The notes beneath the pieces were generated by a model, which was not told the origin of the DNA, made no database searches, and worked only from the letters and a program-made list of their open reading frames with translations. From positions 1-53,174 of the forward strand of contig SVRN01000013.1 in the NCBI GenBank assembly GCA_015064805.1: a stretch of DNA of 53,174 bases. The letters run 5' to 3'. Origin of the DNA: Oscillospiraceae bacterium (lineage in GTDB: Bacteria > Bacillota > Clostridia > Oscillospirales > CAG-272). Positions 15,865-23,731 of this stretch are shown piece by piece. Each line of letters starts with the position of its first letter. Within the stretch, counting starts at the first letter, position 1. The position numbers were made by a program, and so were the translations under genes.

Positions 15865-15869
15865 CCCCC

Positions 15870-15898
15870 TTTACACCTCATCTTTTTCGTGTTATACT
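15870..15898 (+). promoter_or_regulatory. promoter of the sigma factor operon
   Basis: TTTACA (15870-15875) and TATACT (15893-15898) with a 17-base spacer, ~70 bases before the ATG at 15969 and directly after repeat copy A. A second, ECF-type self-promoter could not be identified by eye. Confidence 0.7.
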
Positions 15899-15968
15899 GT
15901 AACCAACCGATCCCAATTCCCGTGTATTAGAGTGAAAGGTACCTACAAAGCCCTTGGGAGGTGACACA

Positions 15969-16526
15969 ATGGACGATCAAAAAATCGTAGACCTGTACTG
16001 GGAGCGCTCCGAGTCTGCGATCAAAGAGACCCAAAAGAAATACGGCCGATACTGTCACAGCATCGCCTACGCCATCCTACACTCAAACGAGGACGCGGAG
16101 GAGTGTGTCAACGACACCTATCTGCGCGCCTGGGGGGCCATTCCCCCCGCAAAGCCGAGTCGTCTTGCCACGTTTCTTGGCAAGATCACCCGCAATCTCG
16201 CCCTTGACCGCTACGACAGCGCCCACGCCCAAAAGCGAAACGCCGCTACCGAGCTTGTGCTGGACGAGCTCTGCGAGTGCATCCCCGATGCCGACTCGAC
16301 GCTCGATCTGACCGACAAGATCGCCCTTGGCGACGCCATCAACTCGTTTTTGGAGAGCCTGCCCGTCAAGACGCGCCAGATCTTTATGCGGCGGTACTGG
16401 TTTATGAGTCCGATCAAGGACATCGCACGGGACGTCGACATGAGTGAGAGCGCGATCAAGGTCTCGCTCATGCGGACGAGAAACGAATTCAAAGCCCATT
16501 TAGAGAAAGAAGGGATCGTATTATGA
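15969..16526 (+). CDS. ECF-type RNA polymerase sigma factor
   Basis: A 185-residue protein; ATG 15969 has GGGAGGTG 6 bases upstream. Region 2 (YGRYCHSIAYAILHSNEDAEECVNDTYLRAWGAIPP...LGKITRNLALDRY, ~20-85) and region 4 (FLESLPVKTRQIFMRRYWFMSPIKDIARDVDMSESAIKVSLMRTRNEF, ~125-178) are clear, with no region 3. It would direct core RNA polymerase to a stress or envelope regulon. Its stop overlaps the start of the next gene by four bases (ATGA), typical of a sigma/anti-sigma pair. Confidence 0.9.
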   Translation: MDDQKIVDLYWERSESAIKETQKKYGRYCHSIAYAILHSNEDAEECVNDTYLRAWGAIPPAKPSRLATFLGKITRNLALDRYDSAHAQKRNAATELVLDELCECIPDADSTLDLTDKIALGDAINSFLESLPVKTRQIFMRRYWFMSPIKDIARDVDMSESAIKVSLMRTRNEFKAHLEKEGIVL

Positions 16527-18460
16527 AAAATAAAAAGTTGCTTCGCGCCATGAGCCTGGCCGACGAAAAGTACGTCGCCGAGGCCGATCCGCGCGCCATG
16601 AGAAAGCGCCCAAGCTGGCAACGCTGGACGGCCCTCGCCGCCTGCATCTGCCTCTTGGTCACCGCGCTGAATTTAGTGCTGTTCGTGCCCTACGACACCA
16701 CCCCGCCCGACGTGTCGCGCTACGAGGACAGCGAGTATTACTCCGTCATTCAGAGCATCAACGCGCTGACATTCCAAAAGCCCAAATATAAAAACAACTT
16801 CCAGACGCTTTGGAACACGCTGACAAGCATAGGCCGTAATTTTGTCAAAGGTGATATGATGGCCCCCGGTGCCGCTGCGCCGGATGAAGAAAGTAATATT
16901 ACTGGGGAAACGACCGGCCAGAAGTATGAGGAAACCACCGACAACCAGGTCGCGGGCGTTATCGAGGGTGATATTTTCAAGAGAAGCGACAAGTATATCT
17001 ATTATATGCACGCCTCCAATTTGTACGTCTACACCATCGAAAAGGAAAACTCCCGGCTCCTTTTCTCCTGCTCACTGGATCGCAGCAAGGAGGAAATCAA
17101 CGGCTACTACTACACAAGAGACTTCGAGATGTATCTCTCGACCGACTGCACGACGCTGACCGTCATCATGCCCTTCTACAGCATGAACAAAGACGGCTGG
17201 GCCAAAAGCATGGTCGATATCGTTTCCCTTGACGTGACCGATCCTGCCAACGTGCGCGAGACAAAGCGCATCACCGTAACGGGCAGTTATCTTTCCTCCC
17301 GCGTGGTGGACGGTCAGCTCATGGTCATGACCAATATGCTCGTCCAAAACCCCGATTTTTCCAAGGAAGAAACCTTCCTACCCCAGATCAATTCGGGCAA
17401 CGGTTTCGTTAGCATCGCCCCCGAAAATATCATGCTGCCCGAAACGCTGTCCAGCCCTCGCTACACCACCGTCTTTTTGCTCGACGAAAAGACGCTCGAG
17501 GTGAAGGGCGACGCCGCCTTCCTGTCCTACTCGCAGGAGGTCTACGTCTCGCGTGACAGCATTTACGCCACCTCGCAGTACACCGACCAAGTCAAGCTGG
17601 ATGACGGCTACACCAAGACAGAGATCATGACCGAGATCGCGCGACTCTCCTATGAAAACGACACGCTGACCCCCATGGGCAAAACGAGCGTCCGCGGCCG
17701 CGTCAAGAACCAGTATAGTTTGGATGAATACGAAGGTGTGCTCCGCGTGGTCACCACCACCGACACGAGCAAGTTCAAGGAAACCATCATGGGCAACAAC
17801 ACGTCTGTCACGATCCCGAACGATGACGGCAATAGCGACCTCGGCATCGGCGCGGCGCTGTACTGCATCGATATCAATACGTGGGAAACCCTCGCCGAGG
17901 TGACAAACTTCGCTCCCAAGGGCGAGACGGTCGAGTCCGTCCGCTTTGACGGCGACAAGGCTTACGTCTGCACCGCCGTGGTGGTCACACTGACCGACCC
18001 CGTCTTCTTCTTCGATCTGTCCGATCTTTCCAACATCACCGTCAAGGACACGGGCGTCATCGACGGCTACTCCTCCTCGCTCGTCAACTGGGGCGACGGA
18101 TATCTTTTGGGTATCGGCATTAACGACCGCCGCGAGCTCAAGATCGAGGTGTACGAGGAGGGCGAGAACGGTGTCAATCCCGTCGCCGCTTACGAGCAGG
18201 ATGTCAGCTTCTCGCTGGATTACAAGGCATACTTCATCGACCGCGAAAATCAGCTGATCGGTCTGTGCGTAGTCGATTACAGCAAGGACTCCTCGGAAAG
18301 ACACCGTTATATCGTTCTTCACTTCAACGGATTCCAACTGCGCGAGGTGCTCAACGTGGGGTTCATCACTTCCCCCGACTTCTGCCGCGCCACGCTGATC
18401 GACGGATATATGTATATCCTCGGACAGGAGAGCTTCAAGGCCGTTGAGCTTTGGCAGTAA
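16523..18460 (+). CDS. membrane beta-propeller protein, probable anti-sigma partner
   Basis: A 645-residue protein. Residues 1-33 are a short charged cytoplasmic segment; residues ~34-55 (WTALAACICLLVTALNLVLFV) form one membrane helix. The rest is extracytoplasmic and matches the Beta_propel family (PF09826): repeated blade patterns such as GVIEGDIFKRSDKYIYYMHASNLYVY, VVDGQLMVMTNM, ALYCIDINTWETLAEV and DGYMYILGQESFKAVE. There is no classical zinc anti-sigma motif. The 4-base overlap with the sigma gene and the single-TM topology suggest that it holds or releases the sigma factor in response to an envelope signal; this role is inferred. Confidence 0.8.
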   Translation: MKNKKLLRAMSLADEKYVAEADPRAMRKRPSWQRWTALAACICLLVTALNLVLFVPYDTTPPDVSRYEDSEYYSVIQSINALTFQKPKYKNNFQTLWNTLTSIGRNFVKGDMMAPGAAAPDEESNITGETTGQKYEETTDNQVAGVIEGDIFKRSDKYIYYMHASNLYVYTIEKENSRLLFSCSLDRSKEEINGYYYTRDFEMYLSTDCTTLTVIMPFYSMNKDGWAKSMVDIVSLDVTDPANVRETKRITVTGSYLSSRVVDGQLMVMTNMLVQNPDFSKEETFLPQINSGNGFVSIAPENIMLPETLSSPRYTTVFLLDEKTLEVKGDAAFLSYSQEVYVSRDSIYATSQYTDQVKLDDGYTKTEIMTEIARLSYENDTLTPMGKTSVRGRVKNQYSLDEYEGVLRVVTTTDTSKFKETIMGNNTSVTIPNDDGNSDLGIGAALYCIDINTWETLAEVTNFAPKGETVESVRFDGDKAYVCTAVVVTLTDPVFFFDLSDLSNITVKDTGVIDGYSSSLVNWGDGYLLGIGINDRRELKIEVYEEGENGVNPVAAYEQDVSFSLDYKAYFIDRENQLIGLCVVDYSKDSSERHRYIVLHFNGFQLREVLNVGFITSPDFCRATLIDGYMYILGQESFKAVELWQ

Positions 18461-18480
18461 AATTGAATATCCGACATGGG

Positions 18481-18507
18481 GCCCGAGCGAAAGCTCGGGC
18501 TCTTTTT
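18481..18507 (+). terminator. terminator of the sigma factor operon
   Basis: GCCCGAGC-GAAA-GCTCGGGC followed by TCTTTTTT, 20 bases past the stop codon. Confidence 0.9.
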
Positions 18508-18554
18508 TATGCTTTTGGCTTTTTTGCGCATACTATCAAAAAAGGAGGCGGCTT

Positions 18555-20660
18555 ATGAAGGTTCTTTTACTCATCGACGCCCTGACGCCGGGCGGAGCGG
18601 AAACGCACGTGGTCACGCTGGCGCGCTCACTTGCATCCAAAGGACACACGGTCAGCGTACTGTCCGACGGCGGCGCGCTGGAGGGGCGGCTGATCGACTC
18701 CGGCGTGCGCTGTTTGCATCCCCCGTGCCCGTTTGGCGGCGCGGCTTGGCAGGGCTTTTGGCGCAATTTGCGCTTTTTGAAGCGGCTCGGACAGGAGCAA
18801 AGCTACGATATTTTCCACGCACACACGCGGCGCACCGCGCTGTTGCTCCGTTTGATGGGCAAGCGCCCCTTCGCCGCTCGCCTGGTCACCTGCCATGCTC
18901 GATTTTCGCCCCGCTATCGCCGCCTGTCCTACTGGGGTGAGCGTACCGTTGCCGTCAGCGACGATCTGCGCGAGCATCTGTGTGATGCGTTTTTTCTGCC
19001 GAAGGAGCAGATCACGATCATCCCCAACGGCATTGATCTGGACGAATTTTGCCCCGACGAGCGTCCAAAAGCGGCAGGGGCGGCGCACGTCGTCTTTGCC
19101 AGTCGGCTGGACGAGGATTGCTCGGCGGCGGCCTTTGCCCTGATCCCTATCATCGACCGTCTGCGAGCAAAATACAACGTGACGCTGACGATCGCGGGAG
19201 GCGGCGGCTGCTATGGTGCGCTGTCCGCGCTTGCGAAAAAAGTCAACGCCCGTCACGGAGCAACGATCGTTCGTCTGACGGGGGCGCTCGAGCAGGTAGC
19301 GCCGCTGTTTCGGACGGCAGACGTGTTCGTCGGGGTGTCGCGCGCCGCGCTGGAGGCGCTTGGATGCGGTGCGGCGGTGATTTTGGCAGGTGACGAGGGC
19401 TTTGGCGGCGTACTGACCGAGGAAAATTTCGATCGGCATTTCGCCGCTAATTTCTGCTGTCGGGGTGAGGCGGCGATAAGTGAGGGCGCATTGGAACAGG
19501 CCCTGACACATCTTTTGTCCATGCCGCAAGCGGATCGCTCGCGTCTGATCGGGGCGTTGCGAGGGCGGATAGCGGAGCGCTGTGACGCGCGTATCATGGC
19601 CGAGGCGACCGAGGAAGTCTATCGCAAGGCGATGGGCGAGCATTTGCCCCGTCGGGTGCTGATCGGCGGCTACGCGGGATGCGGAAATTTAGGCGACGAC
19701 GCTATTTTGCGCTGTCTGATCGACCGTGCGAGGCGCGAATTTCCCTCAATTTCCCTGTGCGCGACGGTAGCCGATCCCAAGTCCGCGCAGGCGGGGTTTG
19801 ATGGGATCGATCTGATCCGCCGCACCTCCCTCCCCTCGCTCTGGCACGAGATGGGTCGGGCAGACGCGTTCGCGCTGGGTGGCGGCTGTCTGCTTCAGAA
19901 CTGCTCGGCACACGGCAATCGGTCGCTCGCCTATTATCTCGGTCTGCTCACGCTCGCGCGCTTGCACCGCCGCCCCATTTTGCTGCTGTCCAACGGCATC
20001 GGGCCGCTCGAGGGACGGTTGCCGCGGTGGCTGGTGGGGCGTGCTTTGCGTCGTGCTGCCCGCATTTCGGTGCGGGATGAGCAATCGCGCCGCTTGCTGA
20101 TCTCGCTGGGGCTATCCGAGGGGACCGTGCGCCTGGAGGACGATCCCGTACTGTCGCTCCACCCGGCGGACAAGGGTGTCGCCGCGCACGTTTTATCCCT
20201 CCATCTGCCGTCCGAGTCGAGTGGAAAAGCGTTGATCGCCGTCGCGCCGAGGCCAAACGAGGTGCAAGAGGCGGCGCTGATCGGCGCGCTTCGGTCGCTG
20301 TGGAAAACGCGGGGCGTTTACCCGCTGTTTTTTGCCTTTGACAAGGCGCAGGACGCCCCGCTTTGCGAACGCATACGGGCGGCGGTCGGGGCGGGAAGTA
20401 TCCTCCCTTGCGAGGACGAGCGCATGATCGCCGCGCTCTTTGCCCACGAGCGCGTGGGGGCGGTGATCTCGGGGCGCTTGCACGCGCTGATCCTTGCACA
20501 CGTTGCAAAAAAAGAGGCAGTCGCCCTTTGCTGTGACGCGCGCGACGGCAAGGTGAGCGAGTTTGCCGCCTCGGTCGGGCAGGCGGTTTTGCCCTTGCCA
20601 TCAACGGCCGAGGATATTCTCCGCTCGCTCGACGGAATAATCAACCGCCAAGACGAATAA
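18555..20660 (+). CDS. fused GT4 glycosyltransferase - CsaB polysaccharide pyruvyltransferase
   Basis: A 701-residue protein; ATG 18555 has AAAGGAGG about 7 bases upstream. Residues 1-~360 are a GT-B glycosyltransferase of family 4: LLIDALTPGGAETHVVTLARSLASKGH, then ITIIPNGIDLDEFCPDERPKAAG, and an SRAALEALGCGAAVILAGDEGFGGVL block. Residues ~365-700 are a polysaccharide pyruvyltransferase (PF04230): RRVLIGGYAGCGNLGDDAILRCL, FALGGGCLLQN, LSNGIGPL, and VGAVISGRLHALILAHVAKK near the end. CsaB pyruvylates cell-wall polysaccharide so that SLH-domain proteins can bind; the GT4 half would build the acceptor glycan. Reading is continuous across the junction, so this is a true fusion rather than a frameshift. 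Acceptor and sugar are unknown. Confidence 0.85.
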   Translation: MKVLLLIDALTPGGAETHVVTLARSLASKGHTVSVLSDGGALEGRLIDSGVRCLHPPCPFGGAAWQGFWRNLRFLKRLGQEQSYDIFHAHTRRTALLLRLMGKRPFAARLVTCHARFSPRYRRLSYWGERTVAVSDDLREHLCDAFFLPKEQITIIPNGIDLDEFCPDERPKAAGAAHVVFASRLDEDCSAAAFALIPIIDRLRAKYNVTLTIAGGGGCYGALSALAKKVNARHGATIVRLTGALEQVAPLFRTADVFVGVSRAALEALGCGAAVILAGDEGFGGVLTEENFDRHFAANFCCRGEAAISEGALEQALTHLLSMPQADRSRLIGALRGRIAERCDARIMAEATEEVYRKAMGEHLPRRVLIGGYAGCGNLGDDAILRCLIDRARREFPSISLCATVADPKSAQAGFDGIDLIRRTSLPSLWHEMGRADAFALGGGCLLQNCSAHGNRSLAYYLGLLTLARLHRRPILLLSNGIGPLEGRLPRWLVGRALRRAARISVRDEQSRRLLISLGLSEGTVRLEDDPVLSLHPADKGVAAHVLSLHLPSESSGKALIAVAPRPNEVQEAALIGALRSLWKTRGVYPLFFAFDKAQDAPLCERIRAAVGAGSILPCEDERMIAALFAHERVGAVISGRLHALILAHVAKKEAVALCCDARDGKVSEFAASVGQAVLPLPSTAEDILRSLDGIINRQDE

Positions 20661-20676
20661 TTCAACTCTTCGTTGC

Positions 20677-20705
20677 TTGACTTTACTCTATATCTATGAT
20701 AAAAT
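20677..20705 (+). promoter_or_regulatory. promoter of the XRE regulator gene
   Basis: TTGACT (20677-20682), a 17-base spacer and TAAAAT (20700-20705), ending ~40 bases before the GTG start at 20747. Confidence 0.8.
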
Positions 20706-20746
20706 TTTAGTTACTATCATCCGCTATCGGAAAGGGGTGTCGTCAC

Positions 20747-21136
20747 GTGAAGCAAAGCTACGAGCAGCTTGGGAAAAATATCGCCTATTACCGCCGCCGC
20801 GCGGGGCTGACGCAGGATATGCTGGCCATGCAGATGGGCGTTTCCATGCAGGCGGTTTCCAAATGGGAGCGCAGTATTTCTTCGCCCGACGTGTCCTTAC
20901 TTCCGCCGCTGGCGCAGGCGCTGGACGTCACCATCGACGCGCTGTTCGCGCTGCCCGAGGAGCGAGCACCGCTGCTTTATATCGAAGAAGTGCCCTGGGA
21001 TGACGACGACGAATACCGTCTGGCGCTGTTTCACGGCAAAGTACTGCTCAACCGCCAGACGCATTTGTGTCGGCGCGGGGGCAGCTTGATCGCGCATATA
21101 CAGATCCCCGAAGGGGGCGAGGGGGAGGAAGGCTGA
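20747..21136 (+). CDS. XRE-family transcriptional regulator
   Basis: A 129-residue protein starting at GTG 20747 with AAAGGGGTG upstream. Residues ~8-62 are a Cro/CI helix-turn-helix (LGKNIAYYRRRAGLTQDMLAMQMGVSMQAVSKWERSISSPDVSLLPPLAQALDVTIDALF). The rest is a short domain with an acidic patch (WDDDDEYRLALFHGKVLLNRQTHLCRRG) that could bind a ligand. It is followed by repeat copy B and the ABC exporter pair, which it may regulate. Confidence 0.85.
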   Translation: MKQSYEQLGKNIAYYRRRAGLTQDMLAMQMGVSMQAVSKWERSISSPDVSLLPPLAQALDVTIDALFALPEERAPLLYIEEVPWDDDDEYRLALFHGKVLLNRQTHLCRRGGSLIAHIQIPEGGEGEEG

Positions 21137-21143
21137 AGAGGTA

Positions 21144-21820
21144 TACAACTTCTCCTTGGGCGCTCACACTGCTGCGCGCGTTCGCGGAAGGCATGGATGC
21201 CATTTCTTTGTCGTTTCACAAAGAAATGGCGAAAGAAAACAGATTTCGGCAAGCCGAAATCGCAAGTTTGCTTGTTCGCTAAACGCGAACATCGTGCTTC
21301 GCACGGGCGCAAACATTGCGCGCCAAGACGTTCCCTCTTGGATTTTCCTTGGCATTGCCGCTCTTCACATCTCGGCTTGCGCCGAGACACACGAGCATTG
21401 CTTGCTCGCTGAACGCGAGCATCGCGCAGAAGCGCGACCGCAAGGCTCCCGCCCTACGGAAAGAATCTCTCGCCATATAGCCACCACGCGCGGCAGACGA
21501 AGAAGAAAACGTTTTTGCTTGAAAATTAGTTTGCGTAGAGTGCGTCGCAGATAGCGTAAACTTTTACTGTTTCGCTTGCGTGCGACTTTCGTGTTTGCAA
21601 GTTTCTTTAACTTGCAAACGCAAAAGCTGAAAATGTAACCCTTCGCGAAAAAATGAGTGGAGCGATAGCGGAATGACTTTTCGCGTTGCGGGTTTCCAAA
21701 GGGCATTCGGCCCTTTGGCTGACTTTCTTTTGCCATTTCTTTGTTCAGCGACAAAGAAATGGCATCAATGCCGCACAGCGCGCCGCGTTGTGGCGCGCCC
21801 TCCGTAGAAGAAGTTGTAAA
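21144..21820 (+). repeat. dispersed hairpin-rich intergenic repeat, copy B
   Basis: 677 bases between the XRE gene and the exporter operon, same orientation as copy A. Ends are ACAACTTCTCCTTGGGCGC and, reversed, ACAACTTCTTCTACGGAGGG. Both end hairpins here use CCATTTCTTTG/CAAAGAAATGG instead of CCACTTCTTGG. The central stem is TTTGCAAGTT/AACTTGCAAA. It carries an extra block with CTCGCTGAACGCGAG and TCGGCTTGCGCCGA stems (21360-21480) shared with copy D. Confidence 0.9.
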
Positions 21821-21865
21821 AAACTCAGCCAAACTCCCCCATCCCTTCCCCGAAAGGAGGTCCTC

Positions 21866-23731
21866 ATGAAAAAGAAGAAAACCGAAGAAAAAGAAAACAA
21901 AAAAGAGAAAAAGCCAAAGCTTCCCCTTGGCAAGGTTCTCTCGGACAATCTCTTCGTCTTAAAGATCGTCCACCGTGCCGCGCCCTGGTATATGCCGACC
22001 TATTTCGGCTGGTCCGTCTTTGGCTCCATCATCAATTTCCTCTCGGGATCCTACCTGCTCCGTCTGGTCATCAACAAAATGCAAGATCCCGACGCGCTGA
22101 TATCGGTTCTGCTCTATATCGGCGTTATTTTTTCCCTGAACGTCGTGTATCGCCTCGTCATCGGCTGGATCAACAACAAGCTGTATCCCCGTTACAACAT
22201 CAAGATCGTGGGCGAATTTCAGCAGATGCTGTTTGACAAGGCCCGCCGCGTCGAGCTCGCCTGCTACGAGGATCCCGCCTTTTACGACAAGTACGTCAAG
22301 GTCATGGACACGGCCTACAACCGCTCGATGAACGTCATCTACGCGCTGGACCGCCTGATCTGGAACGGCGTTTCCTTCTTTGCCAACGCCGCGCTGTTGT
22401 ATATCATCGATCCTTGGTTTATCGTCTTCGGACTGTTCCCGCTTCTTTTGGGTCTGCTCAACAAAACGTCAAACAAGCTGGGACACAAGCTCCGAACGGA
22501 CGCGACGCCCTGCGACCGCAAGGAGGCTTACGTCCGCCGCGCCTTTTACATGGCCGATTACGCCAAGGAAATGCGCCTGTCCAATATCAGCCGACCGATC
22601 TTCGGTCTGCAAAAAAAGGCGATGGAGGATCATATCGCGCTCCTTCGCGCCTATCGCTGGAAGCAGGTCCCCATCCGTTACGCGCTGGAGATCGGTCTTG
22701 AGGTCGTCACGATCCTGGGCTCGATGCTGTACGCCGCCTGGCGGACGCTGGTCGATACCACGGCTCCCATGCTCATCGGCGACTGCATCGTCGTGTTCAA
22801 CTCGGTTTCCATGATCGCCTGGACGCTCAACGATCTGATTGCCAATCTTGCCGAATTTCACGCCAACGCGCTCTACATTGAAGATTTTCGCTATTTTCTC
22901 GACTACGAACCCAAAATCGCGCAAAACGAGGATGGGCGAACGGCCAGAGGCGGCACGCTGGAATGTCGCAACGTATCCTTTGGCTACAAGGACGCGCCCG
23001 AGCAGGCACTGAGCGACGTCAGCTTTACCATCCGTCCGGGCGAGAAGATCGCGCTGGTCGGCTGCAACGGCTCGGGCAAGACTACGCTGGTCAAGCTGTT
23101 GCTCCATCTGTACGAGCCGACAAAGGGACAGATTTTGCTTAACGGCATCGACGCGGGCGAGTACTCGCTGGATTCCTGGCGCGCCCAGTTTGGCGTTGTA
23201 TTCCAGGATCTGAAAACGTTTTCCATGTCGGTGGCCGAGAACGTGCTCATGCGCCCTTTGCGCGAGGGCGACGAGGAGCGCGTCGTCGAGGCACTCAAGC
23301 AAAGCGGCGGTTGGGACAAGGTAGCGTCCTTGCCCGGCGGCATACATACCACCCTCACCCGCGAGTTTGACGACAAGGGCGTCGTGCTTTCGGGCGGTGA
23401 GTCCCAAAAGATCGCACTGGCCCGCATTTTTGCCGATCCCAGCCCCATCGTCATTCTGGACGAGCCCTCCAGCGCCCTTGACCCCATCGCCGAGTACACG
23501 ATGTTTAATAACATGCTGCGTGCCTGCGAGGGCCGCACGCTCGTTTTCATCTCTCACCGTCTGTCCTCGGCCGTTCTTGCCGACCGCGTCATTCTTCTGG
23601 ACGGCGGCCGCATCTGCGAGATGGGCTCGCACGAGGAGCTGATGAAGGCAAACGGTCCTTACGCCGAGATGTTCCGCAAGCAGGCAGAAAACTACGTGGA
23701 CACCACCGAGCAAAAGGAGGTGAACGTATGA
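21866..23731 (+). CDS. ABC transporter, fused permease-ATPase, subunit 1
   Basis: A 621-residue half-transporter; ATG 21866 has AAAGGAGG upstream. A Lys/Glu-rich N-terminus (first ~25 residues) precedes a six-helix exporter domain (~50-340). The ATPase follows: Walker A GCNGSGKTT (399-407), Q-loop GVVFQDLKTF, signature LSGGESQK, Walker B IVILDEPSSALD, H-loop ISHRLS. It overlaps the next gene by four bases. The pair should form a heterodimeric exporter for a peptide, lipid or drug; the substrate is not evident. No promoter is visible between repeat copy B and the start. Confidence 0.9.
   Translation: MKKKKTEEKENKKEKKPKLPLGKVLSDNLFVLKIVHRAAPWYMPTYFGWSVFGSIINFLSGSYLLRLVINKMQDPDALISVLLYIGVIFSLNVVYRLVIGWINNKLYPRYNIKIVGEFQQMLFDKARRVELACYEDPAFYDKYVKVMDTAYNRSMNVIYALDRLIWNGVSFFANAALLYIIDPWFIVFGLFPLLLGLLNKTSNKLGHKLRTDATPCDRKEAYVRRAFYMADYAKEMRLSNISRPIFGLQKKAMEDHIALLRAYRWKQVPIRYALEIGLEVVTILGSMLYAAWRTLVDTTAPMLIGDCIVVFNSVSMIAWTLNDLIANLAEFHANALYIEDFRYFLDYEPKIAQNEDGRTARGGTLECRNVSFGYKDAPEQALSDVSFTIRPGEKIALVGCNGSGKTTLVKLLLHLYEPTKGQILLNGIDAGEYSLDSWRAQFGVVFQDLKTFSMSVAENVLMRPLREGDEERVVEALKQSGGWDKVASLPGGIHTTLTREFDDKGVVLSGGESQKIALARIFADPSPIVILDEPSSALDPIAEYTMFNNMLRACEGRTLVFISHRLSSAVLADRVILLDGGRICEMGSHEELMKANGPYAEMFRKQAENYVDTTEQKEVNV

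Noticed and set aside
21365-21832. Open frames inside the dispersed repeats (e.g. similar ~60-150-codon frames in copies B, F and G)
   Set aside because: The frames are similar only because the DNA is repeated. Hairpin arms change in a paired manner instead of preserving codons, and no ribosome sites were seen.
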